A program made the position numbers and the translations under genes. Source: Actinomycetes bacterium (GTDB taxonomy: Bacteria > Actinomycetota > Acidimicrobiia > Acidimicrobiales > Acidimicrobilacustridaceae). Taken from it: 64,000 nucleotides of DNA. Below, piece by piece: positions 25,777 through 33,906 of the stretch (position 1 is its first letter; every line of letters begins with the position of its first letter). Below the pieces are notes generated by a model. It had not been told where the DNA came from. It ran no database searches and worked only from the letters and a program-made list of their open reading frames with translations. The DNA is taken from NCBI GenBank assembly GCA_029782145.1, contig JAKOVH010000031.1, positions 62,001-126,000 of the forward strand, written 5' to 3'.

Positions 25777-27018
25777 ATGGCTGTCGCCGCCCCACCCCGC
25801 CGGGGACCCCCGGTGACCAACCCCACAGGCCCCCGGTCCGGCCCCCGGTCCGGCCCCCGCCCGGGCACCGCCCTCGGGGTCCTCGTGGTGGAAGACGACG
25901 ACGGCGACGCCCTGCTCGTCGCCGAGCTGCTCGAGATCGGCCTCCCCGGCGCCGCGGTCCGGCGAGCCCGCACCGTGGCCGAGGCGGCGGCGATGCTGCC
26001 CGGCGACGTCGACTGCGTCCTGCTCGACCTCGGCCTGCCCGACTCCAGCGGCACCGACGGGGTCGACCGGCTGATCGCGGCGGCTCCCTCCGTCGCCGTC
26101 GTCGTGGTCACCGGGGCCGACGACGAGCGCATGGGGATCCGGGCGGTGGCCAGCGGCGCCCAGGACTACCTGGTGAAGGACCAGCTCGACGAGCGGGTCC
26201 TGACCCGTTCGATCCTCTACGCCGTCGAGCGCCGGCGCGCCGAGGAGTCGGCCCGCCGCCTGTTCGAGGCCGAGCGACGGCGCGACGACAACGCCCGCAT
26301 GGAGCGCGCCCTGCTGCCCCGCCCGATCCTCGCCTCCGAAGACACCGGGCTCGCCGTCACCTACCGGCCCGGCAACCAGGGCGCCGAGCTGGGCGGCGAC
26401 TTCTACGACGCCGTCGAGCTCGGCAACGGCTGGCTGCGGGTGGTCATCGGCGACGTGAGCGGGCACGGCCCCGACGAGGCCGCGCTGGGTGCCACCCTGC
26501 GCAGCGCGTGGCGTGCCCTGGTGCTCGCCGGCTTCCCCACCGACGAGGTGCTGCGCACCGTCGAGCAGCTGCTGCGCACCGAGCGCCACCACGAGCACGC
26601 CTTCGTCACGTTGTGCATGCTCGACATCGAGCCGGCCCGCCGGCTGGCGTCGGTGACCCTCGCCGGCCACCCGCCACCGATCCTGCTCGCCGACGACGCC
26701 CGCTTCGTCGCCGACGACCTGCGCGGCCCGCTCATGGGCATCATCGACCGCAGCCACTGGCCGTCGGCCACCCTCGAGCTCCCCGAGCGGTGGTCGCTGA
26801 TGCTCTACACCGACGGGCTCATCGAGGGCCGCGCCGGACCCGACCAGCGAGAGCGGCTCGGCGAGGCGCGGACGCTCGAGATCGTCCGGCGCCACCACCG
26901 CTCGGGCGCGGTGGGCGAGGTGCTGATCGACGCGGTGGTCACCGAGGTCGAGCAGCTCCACGGGGGCCCGTTGAGCGACGATGTCGCGGTGTGCCTGGTC
27001 GACGGGCGATGGCGGTGA
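25777..27018 (+). CDS. Response regulator with PP2C (SpoIIE-type) phosphatase output
   Basis: A 413-residue protein. The N-terminal linker holds a Gly-Pro-Arg-Ser tandem repeat (residues ~20-30). A receiver follows (LVVEDDDGDALLVAELL, phospho-Asp in VLLDLGLPDSSG, lysine in DYLVKDQ). After a short coiled linker comes the PP2C/SpoIIE domain (GAELGGDFYDAVEL, VIGDVSGHGPDEAAL, LYTDGLIEGR, LSDDVAVCLVD). This is an RsbU/RssB-like architecture that dephosphorylates an anti-sigma-factor antagonist on stress. The TAGTAT -10 box lies at 25747-25752. It overlaps the histidine kinase gene by ten bases. Confidence 0.92.
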   Translation: MAVAAPPRRGPPVTNPTGPRSGPRSGPRPGTALGVLVVEDDDGDALLVAELLEIGLPGAAVRRARTVAEAAAMLPGDVDCVLLDLGLPDSSGTDGVDRLIAAAPSVAVVVVTGADDERMGIRAVASGAQDYLVKDQLDERVLTRSILYAVERRRAEESARRLFEAERRRDDNARMERALLPRPILASEDTGLAVTYRPGNQGAELGGDFYDAVELGNGWLRVVIGDVSGHGPDEAALGATLRSAWRALVLAGFPTDEVLRTVEQLLRTERHHEHAFVTLCMLDIEPARRLASVTLAGHPPPILLADDARFVADDLRGPLMGIIDRSHWPSATLELPERWSLMLYTDGLIEGRAGPDQRERLGEARTLEIVRRHHRSGAVGEVLIDAVVTEVEQLHGGPLSDDVAVCLVDGRWR

Positions 27019-28712
27019 GCCCAGCCGACCGGCCCGCCGGACCCATCGCCCGGCTGCGACTGAGGACCCGGCTGCTGCTGCTGTTCGGCCTGGCCGCCGT
27101 GGCCCTCACCATGGTGGTGGGGTTGTTGCTGTACTCGCTCAACGACCTGTACCACCGGCGCAACGCCGTCATCGACCGGCTCGACCCGGCCAGCTTGGCC
27201 GTCGGCGACCTGCGCGCCGCCATCCTCGACCAGGAGACCGGCGTGCGGGGCTACGTGCTGTCGAGCGACGTGAGCTTCCTCGAGCCCTACGTCACCGGCC
27301 AGACGAGCGGCGAGGAGGCCTTCGACGAGCTCGACCGGCTCCTCCAGGACAGCCCGGTCGCCGGCGGCGAGCTGGCGGCGGCGCGTGCCGCGGTCCAGGA
27401 CTGGCGGTCGGGCTACGCCACCCGTGCCATCACCGGGGTCCGGCAGGGCGACACGGCACGCATCACCGCGTCGTTCCTCGACGACAGCCGGGACGCGTTC
27501 GAACGGGTCCGGGGGGCCGTCGACGACCTCGGCGCCGCCATCGACACGCAGCGCTCCGAGGCGCTCGACGACTGGACGGCCGCCTACCGCCAGGTCGTGG
27601 TCGTCGCCTTCGCCACGGTCGGCGTGCTGCTGGTCGTCGGGGTGCTCGTGGCCGTCGGGTTGCGGCGCTCGGTCACGCGGCCGGTCGAGGAGCTCGTCGG
27701 CGACGTCCAGCGGGTGGCCGACGGCGAGCTGCAGTCGCCGATCAGCGGCCACGGCCCGCCCGAGCTCGTCGGCCTGGCCGACCACATCGAGGCCATGCGC
27801 CGGCGCATCCTCGACGAGCTCGACCGCCTCAACGATGCCAACGCCGCCGTCGCCTCTCAGGCCCGGGAGCTCGAACGGTCCAACGCCGACCTCGAGCAGT
27901 TCGCCTACGTCGCCTCCCACGACCTGCAGGAGCCGCTGCGCAAGATCGCCGGCTTCTGCCAGCTGCTCGAACGCCGCTACAAGGGCCAGCTCGACGACAA
28001 GGCCGACCAGTACATCGCCTTCGTGGTCGACGGGGCCAAGCGCATGCAGGAGCTCATCAACGACCTGCTCGCCTTCTCCCGCGTGGGGCGAACCACCGAC
28101 CGCTTCGTCAGCGTCCCGCTCAACGCCGCGGTCGACGCCGGCATCGCCAACCTCGGCTCTGGCCCCGAGGAGCAGGGCGCCACCATCGACGTGGGTGAGC
28201 TGCCCACCGTCAAGGGCGATCCCCGCCTGCTCACCGCGCTGTTCCAGAACCTGATCGGGAACGCGGTCAAGTTCCACGGCGACGAGCCGCCGGTCGTGCG
28301 GGTTCTGGCCCGCCGCGACGACGACCAGACCTGCGAGATCGCCGTGTCCGACAATGGCATCGGGATCAGCGCCGAGTACGCCGACCAGATCTTCACGCTG
28401 TTCCAGCGCCTCCACAACAAGAGCCAGTACGACGGCACCGGCATCGGCCTCGCCCTGTGCAAGAAGATCGTGGAGTTCCACGGCGGCACGATCCGCCTCG
28501 ACAGCGAGGCACCCGGGCCGGGGGCGACCTTCGTGATCCGCCTCCCCCTCCACGCCGAGGTGCCCGCGCCGGCGCTCGTGCCGGGCGACGCCACCGCCGA
28601 GGACCACCAGGGCGGCCGACCCGAGCTCCCCTCCCCGACCAGCCCGTCCGCGACCACCGCGAACACCACCACCACCACCACCACCACCACCACCGAGGTC
28701 CTGCACCCATGA
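27009..28712 (+). CDS. Membrane histidine kinase (CHASE3-like/HAMP/HisKA/HATPase)
   Basis: A 567-residue sensor kinase. Membrane segments are at about 20-42 and 196-218, with an extracytoplasmic helical CHASE3-like domain between ([21 protein letters not shown]). A HAMP linker ([18 protein letters not shown]), the HisKA phosphoacceptor ([19 protein letters not shown]) and the ATPase (N box [10 protein letters not shown]1 DNGIGI, G2 [14 protein letters not shown]) follow. The [11 protein letters not shown] form is the phytochrome-like HWE-neighbour class. The tail is a 10-Thr run encoded by (ACC)10. It is sandwiched between two receiver genes with overlapping ends. Confidence 0.93.
   Translation: MAVSPADRPAGPIARLRLRTRLLLLFGLAAVALTMVVGLLLYSLNDLYHRRNAVIDRLDPASLAVGDLRAAILDQETGVRGYVLSSDVSFLEPYVTGQTSGEEAFDELDRLLQDSPVAGGELAAARAAVQDWRSGYATRAITGVRQGDTARITASFLDDSRDAFERVRGAVDDLGAAIDTQRSEALDDWTAAYRQVVVVAFATVGVLLVVGVLVAVGLRRSVTRPVEELVGDVQRVADGELQSPISGHGPPELVGLADHIEAMRRRILDELDRLNDANAAVASQARELERSNADLEQFAYVASHDLQEPLRKIAGFCQLLERRYKGQLDDKADQYIAFVVDGAKRMQELINDLLAFSRVGRTTDRFVSVPLNAAVDAGIANLGSGPEEQGATIDVGELPTVKGDPRLLTALFQNLIGNAVKFHGDEPPVVRVLARRDDDQTCEIAVSDNGIGISAEYADQIFTLFQRLHNKSQYDGTGIGLALCKKIVEFHGGTIRLDSEAPGPGATFVIRLPLHAEVPAPALVPGDATAEDHQGGRPELPSPTSPSATTANTTTTTTTTTTEVLHP
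28665..28694 (+). repeat. (ACC)10 microsatellite encoding poly-threonine
   Basis: Ten perfect ACC triplets near the 3' end of the histidine kinase gene. Slippage changes Thr number without a frameshift. Confidence 0.9.
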
Positions 28713-29149
28713 CCACCGACACCCGCCCCATCGAAGTGCTGCTCGTCGAGGACGACGAGGGCGACGTGGTCATGACGAGGGAGGCGCTCGACGAGGGCAA
28801 GGTGCTCAACCGCCTGCACGTCGTCGGCGACGGGGTGGAGGCCCTGCAGTTCCTACGCCGGGAGGGCACGTTCGCCGACGCGCCCAGGCCGGACCTCGTG
28901 CTGCTCGACCTCAACCTGCCCCGCCGCGACGGCCGGCAGGTCCTGGCCGACGTGAAGGCCGACCCCGATCTGCGCCGCATCCCGGTGGTGGTGCTCACCA
29001 CCTCCGAGGCCGAGGAGGACATCCTGCGCAGCTACGACCTGCACGCCAACGCCTACGTCACCAAGCCGGTGGACTTCGACCGCTTCGTGCGGGTCATCCA
29101 GCAGATCGACGAGTTCTTCATCTCGGTGGTGCGCCTGCCGGGGCGCTGA
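28709..29149 (+). CDS. Single-domain response regulator (Rcp1-like)
   Basis: A 146-residue stand-alone receiver. Acid pocket: [10 protein letters not shown]. Phospho-Asp: [13 protein letters not shown]. Thr: [12 protein letters not shown]. Lys: [12 protein letters not shown]. It belongs to the Rcp1 group that partners phytochrome-like kinases with the ASHDLQEPL motif, which matches the upstream kinase. The start ATG overlaps the kinase stop (ATGA), so they are stoichiometrically coupled. The 102-base gap that follows holds a weak inverted repeat (29144-29152 with 29187-29195) but no gene. Confidence 0.93.
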   Translation: MTTDTRPIEVLLVEDDEGDVVMTREALDEGKVLNRLHVVGDGVEALQFLRREGTFADAPRPDLVLLDLNLPRRDGRQVLADVKADPDLRRIPVVVLTTSEAEEDILRSYDLHANAYVTKPVDFDRFVRVIQQIDEFFISVVRLPGR

Positions 29150-29251
29150 GCGGCGCTCGGGCCGACAGCAGCGTCTCGCTGGCTGGCGCTCAGCGACGTC
29201 GGCTGGCGTCCACCTCACCGGTCCTGCTCGGCATCCCTTCCGCGACCACGC

Positions 29252-30070
29252 TCAACCGACTGCTCCGGCGGGCGAGACGGCCCGTCCTGCCTCGGTGCCG
29301 GCCTCGGTCGCACCTGCATCGGCCCGCCGGTGGGCCAGGCCGGCGACCACCACGATGGCCGCAGCGACGGCTCCCCCGGCGAGCAGCCCGACCGGGCCGG
29401 CCCAGACGGCCGCGGCCACCACCCCGACCGCCAGCTCCACCCCGATGGTGACGAGCCGCACCGGCTGGCGCAGCGCACCGAAACGACGGTGGACGGCGAG
29501 GAGCGCGTCGGTCGTGGTGACGGTGCGACCGGCGTAGATCGCGAGGCCCCGCACCAGGCCGAAGCCGGCCCCGAGCGCCAGCGCGAAGCCGGGGCTGGCG
29601 GTGAGCGCCGTGAGCAGGATCGTGAGGTAGACGCCGGACGTGGTGATGTAGGTGGCCAGACCGACCCCGATCTGCCAGCCGAACCCGCCGCCGTACACCC
29701 ACGCTCGGTACTGGTCGAGCCAGCGCTCGTTGACCTGGCGGCCGTGGAACGGGAGGTGCAGGCCGAACAGGTCGAGGTCAGAGGCGGCGCACACCAGGGC
29801 GGCCACGGCGGCCACGGCGAGCACGGTGGTGGTCGACGGGTCGAGGGCGGCGACGAGGGCGGCGAGCCCCGCCATGGCGGCGCCGAGCGTGAGGCCGCCG
29901 AGCACGGCACCGGCCACGAACCACCGCGCCGTGACCGACCAACGCCGGCCCCGGCCGGCCTCGGCCAGCGGCGTCACCGTCGAGAGCATCGACAGTCCGC
30001 ACGGCGACCACGTCGATCGCACCGCCGTCACCACGGCGGTCACCACCGCCAGCACCACCACGATCGCCAC
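29252..30070 (-). CDS. Conserved integral membrane protein (about 7 TM)
   Basis: A 272-residue membrane protein. It begins with a hydrophobic helix, then the sequence PCGLSMLSTVTPLAEAGRGR, a Pro-Cys-Gly-Leu-Ser signature typical of an actinobacterial family of unknown role related in layout to DsbD/CcdA-like transporters. Further segments follow (WFVAGAVLGGLTLGAAMAGL, AVAAVAALVCAASDLDLFGL). GAGGAGGCCTC precedes the GTG. TACGCT (30097-30102, minus strand) could be its -10 box. It is divergent from the KhtT-like gene. I assign no function. Confidence 0.75.
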   Translation of the reverse strand: MAIVVVLAVVTAVVTAVRSTWSPCGLSMLSTVTPLAEAGRGRRWSVTARWFVAGAVLGGLTLGAAMAGLAALVAALDPSTTTVLAVAAVAALVCAASDLDLFGLHLPFHGRQVNERWLDQYRAWVYGGGFGWQIGVGLATYITTSGVYLTILLTALTASPGFALALGAGFGLVRGLAIYAGRTVTTTDALLAVHRRFGALRQPVRLVTIGVELAVGVVAAAVWAGPVGLLAGGAVAAAIVVVAGLAHRRADAGATEAGTEAGRAVSPAGAVG

Positions 30071-30225
30071 GAGGCCTCCTCGAGTCGCGGACGTCGCGAG
30101 CGTAGGCCGCCCGCATCGCTGCTGCTGCAGACTCGGGATCTCGACCGGCCCTCGGGCCTCTGCCGCTCGCAGCTGCCGGATCCGGACCACGCCGCCCACA
30201 CCGGGCCCCGCCTCAGGAGGACGCG

Positions 30226-30723
30226 ATGGCCTCGCCCGCACGCCGACCACGCATCACCCGGGTTCACCTGCCCGGGATCGGGAAGCGAACCGAGCTGCTC
30301 GCCGTCGACGGCAGCGCCATCAGCGTGGTGGAACACCCGGGCGGCCGCACCGACCTCCAGGTGGGCGAGGGCCCGACGGTTCGCATGTCGGGAGCCGACG
30401 CGCAGGCCCTGGGCGCCCTGCTGACGGGAACCTTCAGCGTCGACCCGTCCTTGCTCGACGATCTACACGCCGCCCTCGGCGGCCTGCGCATCGACGCGGT
30501 GACCATCGCCCGCGACGGTCCGCTGGCCGGTCGGTCGATCGGCACCCTGGAGATCCGGAAGCGCCACCGGGTCACGGTCGTCGCCGTGCTCCACGGCAGC
30601 TTGGCCGACGTGGCCCCGGCGGCCGAGACCCTGCTCCAGCCCGGGGACCGGGCGGTGGTGATCGGCCGACCGCAGGACGTCGACGACTTCCTCCTCCACG
30701 CCGGAGCCACCCATGGGCCATGA
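30226..30723 (+). CDS. KhtT-like TrkA-C regulatory subunit
   Basis: A 165-residue cytoplasmic protein. The first half (RITRVHLPGIGKRTELLAVDG) resembles the KhtT N-terminal domain. The second half is a TrkA-C/RCK-C domain (IARDGPLAGRSIGTLEIRKRHRVTVVAVLH, LQPGDRAVVIGRPQDVDDF), a ligand-binding fold for nucleotides such as c-di-AMP. It overlaps the start of the antiporter gene by 11 bases, giving a KhtTU-like pair in which this subunit gates K+ efflux. AGGAGGACGCG sets the ATG. Confidence 0.88.
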   Translation: MASPARRPRITRVHLPGIGKRTELLAVDGSAISVVEHPGGRTDLQVGEGPTVRMSGADAQALGALLTGTFSVDPSLLDDLHAALGGLRIDAVTIARDGPLAGRSIGTLEIRKRHRVTVVAVLHGSLADVAPAAETLLQPGDRAVVIGRPQDVDDFLLHAGATHGP

Positions 30724-31948
30724 CCTCGTCGTGCTGGGCGCCGCGTTCCTCCTGTGCGCCGCGCTGGCCAGGGGTGGCCGGCGCATCGGTCTCCCCACGA
30801 TCCCGTTGTTCATGGCCGCCGGCATCGCCCTGGGCCCCAACACTCCTGGGCCGGTCCTCTTCGAGCACCCTGACGACCTCGCCCTGCTGGCCGCGTTCGG
30901 TCTGGTGTTCCTCATGTTCACCCTGGGTCTCGAGTTCTCTGTCGACGACCTCACCTCGGGCGGCTCCCGCCTGCTCGTCACCGCCGGCACCTACCTCGCC
31001 CTCAACGTCGGCGGCGGTCTCGCCCTCGGCTTCGCCCTGGGCTGGGGCACCCCAGAGGCCTTCGTGGTCGCCGGCGCCACCGGCATCTCGTCCTCGGCCA
31101 TCGTCACCAAGGTGCTGGTCGAGCTCGGACGGCTCGGCAACCCCGAGACCCGCCTGATCCTCGGCATCATCGTGATCGAGGACCTCTTCCTCGCGCTCTA
31201 CCTCGCTGCTCTCGCACCGGTGCTCGGCAAGGCCGACGGCACGGGCGAGGCCCTGCTGCAGTTCGGTCGCTCGCTCGCCTTCCTGATCGTCCTGGCGCTG
31301 GTCGCCCGGTTCGGCAGCTCGCTGGCCGAGAAGCTGATCGGCTCCCGCGATGACGAGCTGCTCACGATCTCGTTCTTCGGGTTCGCCGTGCTCCTCGCCG
31401 GCCTGGCCGAGGTGCTCGGCGTGTCCGACGCGATCGGAGCGTTCATGGCGGGGCTGGTGCTGGCCGGCACGAGACTGGCACGGCGGGTGGAGCGTCTCGC
31501 CATCCCTCTGCGCGACGCGTTCGCCGCCGTGTTCTTCTTCGCCTTCGGCCTGGAGGTCAGGCCGGGTGACCTGTTCGAGCTGGTTGGTCCCGTGCTGGCG
31601 GCGGTCGCGGTGACGGTCGTGCTGGCCTTGGTCGCCGGTGTGATCGCCGCCCGGATCAACGGCCTCGACCGGCAGGCGGCGACCAACGTCGCGACGACGG
31701 TGATGGCCCGCGGCGAGTTCGCGCTCATACTCGTCTCGCTGGCGACAGCTGCCGGCCTCGACGAGCGGCTGGTGCCCTTCGTCGGTGGGTACGTCCTCGT
31801 CCTCGCCGTGCTCAGCCCACTCCTCGCGGCCCAGTCGCGCCATCTCACCGGCCTCCTCCCGCGCCGCGCGGTCCGGGCACCGGGGCGGCCACCGGCACCC
31901 GCGCCGTCGGCTGGAGCGAGGTTGGGCGGCTCGGAGGACGTCGGCTAG
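30713..31948 (+). CDS. KhtU-like CPA2 potassium/proton antiporter
   Basis: A 411-residue monovalent cation:proton antiporter-2 protein with about 12 membrane helices. Conserved sites: LMFTLGLEFSVDDL, GATGISSSAIVTKVL (unwound helix region), LILGIIVIEDLFLALY (ion-site Glu-Asp), DAIGAFMAGLVLAG and VMARGEFALILVSLA. No C-terminal RCK domain is attached; that function is in the upstream gene. The pair likely exports K+ in exchange for H+ to reset turgor or pH. The 3' end is rich in Pro/Ala and overlaps the tRNA-Val promoter. Confidence 0.92.
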   Translation: MGHDLVVLGAAFLLCAALARGGRRIGLPTIPLFMAAGIALGPNTPGPVLFEHPDDLALLAAFGLVFLMFTLGLEFSVDDLTSGGSRLLVTAGTYLALNVGGGLALGFALGWGTPEAFVVAGATGISSSAIVTKVLVELGRLGNPETRLILGIIVIEDLFLALYLAALAPVLGKADGTGEALLQFGRSLAFLIVLALVARFGSSLAEKLIGSRDDELLTISFFGFAVLLAGLAEVLGVSDAIGAFMAGLVLAGTRLARRVERLAIPLRDAFAAVFFFAFGLEVRPGDLFELVGPVLAAVAVTVVLALVAGVIAARINGLDRQAATNVATTVMARGEFALILVSLATAAGLDERLVPFVGGYVLVLAVLSPLLAAQSRHLTGLLPRRAVRAPGRPPAPAPSAGARLGGSEDVG

Positions 31949-31951
31949 GGT
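31922..31951 (+). promoter_or_regulatory. Promoter of tRNA-Val
   Basis: TTGGGC (31922-31927) and TAGGGT (31946-31951) are 18 bases apart and end 10 bases before the tRNA. The -35 is weak. The promoter lies inside the end of the antiporter gene. Confidence 0.5.
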
Positions 31952-31961
31952 TCCCTGCCCC

Positions 31962-32035
31962 GGGCGATTGGCTCAGATGGTTAGAGCGCTGCCTTCACAC
32001 GGCAGAGGTCACAGGTTCGAGTCCTGTATCGCCCA
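31962..32035 (+). tRNA. tRNA-Val (anticodon CAC)
   Basis: A cloverleaf with acceptor GGGCGAT/ATCGCCC, a D-loop (GGCTCAGATGGTTAGAGC), anticodon stem CTGCC/GGCAG with loop TTCACAC, and T-arm ACAGG TTCGAGT CCTGT. It reads the Val codon GUG. No CCA is encoded. The 3' side is followed by a terminator and the TA-like island. Confidence 0.95.
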
Positions 32036-32044
32036 CCCGGGAAG

Positions 32045-32065
32045 CCCCTGCTCAGCGGGGGTTTT
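32045..32065 (+). terminator. Rho-independent terminator after tRNA-Val
   Basis: CCCC-T-GC / TCA / GC-GGGG stem followed by GTTTT. It ends the tRNA transcript. The next ~220 bases (to 32288) are relatively AT-richer, carry two copies of TGTGCGCGG (32108 and 32119) and contain no gene that I can support. They may be a scar of an integrated element. Confidence 0.6.
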
Positions 32066-32288
32066 CTGCTTTTCGGACGGGGGACGGGAACCGCCGCCGA
32101 GAAAATTGTGCGCGGTTTGTGCGCGGGACTCTGGAGCGAGCTGCTCGGGGTCAGTGCACACCGGACCTCCCCGAGCGAGGAGCGCGAGCGCGGATTCCGA
32201 TGTGACGCTGCGGGATTCCGTGATCCAACGAGCGCGATCTCGGACCGACTTCACGTTTCGCACGCGCATCTCCGTTGCCAGAAGGACA

Positions 32289-32308
32289 TGTAAGCGTTTA
32301 CGCTTACA
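32289..32308. promoter_or_regulatory. Palindromic operator of the TA-like pair
   Basis: TGTAAGCG-TTTA-CGCTTACA is a perfect 8+8 inverted repeat three bases before the XRE start codon. The position is classical for autorepression by the antitoxin. Confidence 0.7.
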
Positions 32309-32311
32309 CAC

Positions 32312-32911
32312 ATGAGCGAGGTCGCTTCGCTGGTCAGAGAAGCTCGCACGGAGGCCGGGCTCTCGATGCGCGCCCTCGCCCGCCGCGCTGATGTGTCGTT
32401 CACGACGATCAACCGGATCGAGCATGACCAGCTCGATCCGACCTTCTCGACCGTCGAGAAGCTCCTCTCCGCGATCGGCCAGGAGCTCGCGCTGTCCCGC
32501 CGCAAGGCGGAGCCGGTCCCCAGTCTCGCTGATCTGACCGACGCGTGGTCGACCGACGACACGGGCCAGGACCAGCCCGACTGGACCCGTCTGCGGGCGT
32601 TCACCGACTACCTCGCCCACCACCACGACGTCTCCCAGGCCGCCGTCATCTCGGCCCCCGATCCATCCGGCTCGACGTTCCTCGACGCCCTTCTGGCCGG
32701 CCTCGCCGAGAAGATCGCCGATGACTGCGGATTCACGCGGCCGGCATGGACCAAGCGGGTCCCAGCGCTCGCTCGTCCATGGACGAGCTTCGGCACGCCT
32801 CGGATGCAGGCCGCTGATCGGGCGGCGACACCTCCCCAGCTAGCCCACCGCAACATCTTCATTCCCTCGGCGAGCCTCTGGCGGCGGGCCTCTGACATCG
32901 AGCCGGCTTGA
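32312..32911 (+). CDS. XRE-family HTH protein, probable antitoxin/repressor
   Basis: A 199-residue protein. Residues 1-60 form a Cro/C1 helix-turn-helix (LVREARTEAGLSMRALARRADVSFTTINRIEHDQLDPTFSTVEKLLSAIG). The rest (~60-199) is a long variable region without a recognised fold, with LRAFTDYLAHHHDVSQAAV and RNIFIPSASLWRR. It shares its stop/start (TGATG) with the nucleotidyltransferase gene. This order, regulator first and nucleotidyltransferase-like protein second, matches XRE/DUF6036 TA-like modules. The palindrome at its start suggests autorepression. Codon use is less GC-extreme than in its neighbours, consistent with transfer. Confidence 0.85.
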   Translation: MSEVASLVREARTEAGLSMRALARRADVSFTTINRIEHDQLDPTFSTVEKLLSAIGQELALSRRKAEPVPSLADLTDAWSTDDTGQDQPDWTRLRAFTDYLAHHHDVSQAAVISAPDPSGSTFLDALLAGLAEKIADDCGFTRPAWTKRVPALARPWTSFGTPRMQAADRAATPPQLAHRNIFIPSASLWRRASDIEPA

Positions 32912-33450
32912 TGGACGCCACGCCACTCGACGGGGACACCATCAAGGGCCTGTTGAGCGAGGTCGCCGAGCGGCTCTCCCCGGAGGGAGAACAACACGTC
33001 GTCGTGATCGTCGGTGGGTCACTGTTGGCGTGGCACGGGTTGCGGGACACGACCGTCGACGTCGACAGCGCCCGTCGACTCGACGACGAACTCGTCGCCG
33101 CTGTCGCCGAGGTGGCCGCCGCCCACGGCCTGGATCCGAAATGGCTCAATGCAGGTGCTGCTCGATTCAGTCCAGCGACGCTCGATATCACCGAGTGCGA
33201 CCACCTGCTCGAGACTCCGCGCCTCCTCGTCCTTGGCCCTCCCCTCCGGCTCGTGTTCGTCATGAAGCTGAGCAGGGCCCAACCCAACGACCTCGCCGAC
33301 CTCATCGTCCTGTTCCCTCACACAGGCTTCGTCACCGCGAGCGACGTCGTCGACGCCTACCGCGATGCCTATCCACACGAGGAGCCCGATCCCGGGCTGG
33401 CTGATCTGGTGATCGAGATCGCCCGACGAGCCGGGCGCGACCTGCCCTGA
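32911..33450 (+). CDS. Nucleotidyltransferase-fold protein (DUF6036-like), probable toxin
   Basis: A 179-residue protein. The nucleotidyltransferase core shows VVIVGGSLLAWHGLRDTTVDVDSA (G-G-S, then the D-x-D metal pair) and further VLGPPLRLVFVMKLSRAQPNDLADL, a typical lysine/aspartate block of AbiEii/DUF6036 proteins. Toxins of this fold can nucleotidylate tRNA or other targets, but this is known for related families and is only inferred here. Its ATG overlaps the XRE stop by one base. A TTG one codon upstream is an alternative. The pair sits next to tRNA-Val. Confidence 0.82.
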   Translation: MDATPLDGDTIKGLLSEVAERLSPEGEQHVVVIVGGSLLAWHGLRDTTVDVDSARRLDDELVAAVAEVAAAHGLDPKWLNAGAARFSPATLDITECDHLLETPRLLVLGPPLRLVFVMKLSRAQPNDLADLIVLFPHTGFVTASDVVDAYRDAYPHEEPDPGLADLVIEIARRAGRDLP

Positions 33451-33482
33451 ACCATGTCCTGCCTCGGCGTGGGGCAGTTCTC

Positions 33483-33488
33483 TAGATT
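33483..33488 (+). promoter_or_regulatory. -10 box TAGATT of a leaderless promoter
   Basis: TAGATT ends six bases before the ATG at 33495, the same spacing as the other leaderless genes. Confidence 0.45.
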
Positions 33489-33494
33489 CGGGAG

Positions 33495-33842
33495 ATGGCG
33501 GAGCTGGTTCCGGGCCTCTACGAGCGGCTGATCACGGCCGGGCTCGATGAGCAACTGCGTGGGGTGGAGGCTGATCTGATCGAGCGAAGTCGGTTGGATC
33601 CGGCTGATGCCGATGTCGAGGCCGGCGACGTCGGCGAGGTCGTCGTCCTGGCGCTCGAAGTGGCCGGAGCTGGCGAACTCGTCGATGCGGTGGCGGGCGC
33701 CGTCGACCATCACCTCCGGGTCGGAGCCTTCTTCACCGCACGCGACCGCGAACCGGGGGAACGACATGAGGGCACAACGTACGTCGAGCCGGCCCGGCCG
33801 ACCGGTGGCCGCCGGGCGCGCAGATCACCGGCAGAGAACTGA
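33495..33842 (+). pseudogene. Remnant resembling the N-terminus of a DUF3427/SNF2-like helicase protein
   Basis: The first 38 residues (MAELVPGLYERLITAGLDEQ, then RGVEADLIERSRLDPADAD) resemble the conserved opening of large DEAD/DEAH helicases carrying DUF3427 (G-L-Y-E-x-L-I/V-T and LDPADAH). After about residue 40 the similarity is lost, the sequence becomes low-complexity and the frame stops at 115 residues, far short of the ~1000 usual. I read it as a broken gene inside the tRNA-Val island. A genuine small protein remains possible because a -10 box precedes it. Confidence 0.4.
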
Positions 33843-33906
33843 CTGGTTGCCGACGCCGTCGTGGTCCGCGCTGGACGCCCGTCCCGCGTTGGCCGACCAT
33901 CACCGA

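Noticed and set aside
29144-29195. Terminator after the signalling operon (CGCTGAGCG/CGCTCAGCG)
   Set aside because: The 34-base spacer and the short arms make a stable hairpin doubtful; mentioned only in passing.
32036-32288. attL scar of an integrase at tRNA-Val
   Set aside because: No integrase gene and no second copy of the tRNA 3' end are found in the window; the composition shift alone is not enough to call an attachment site.
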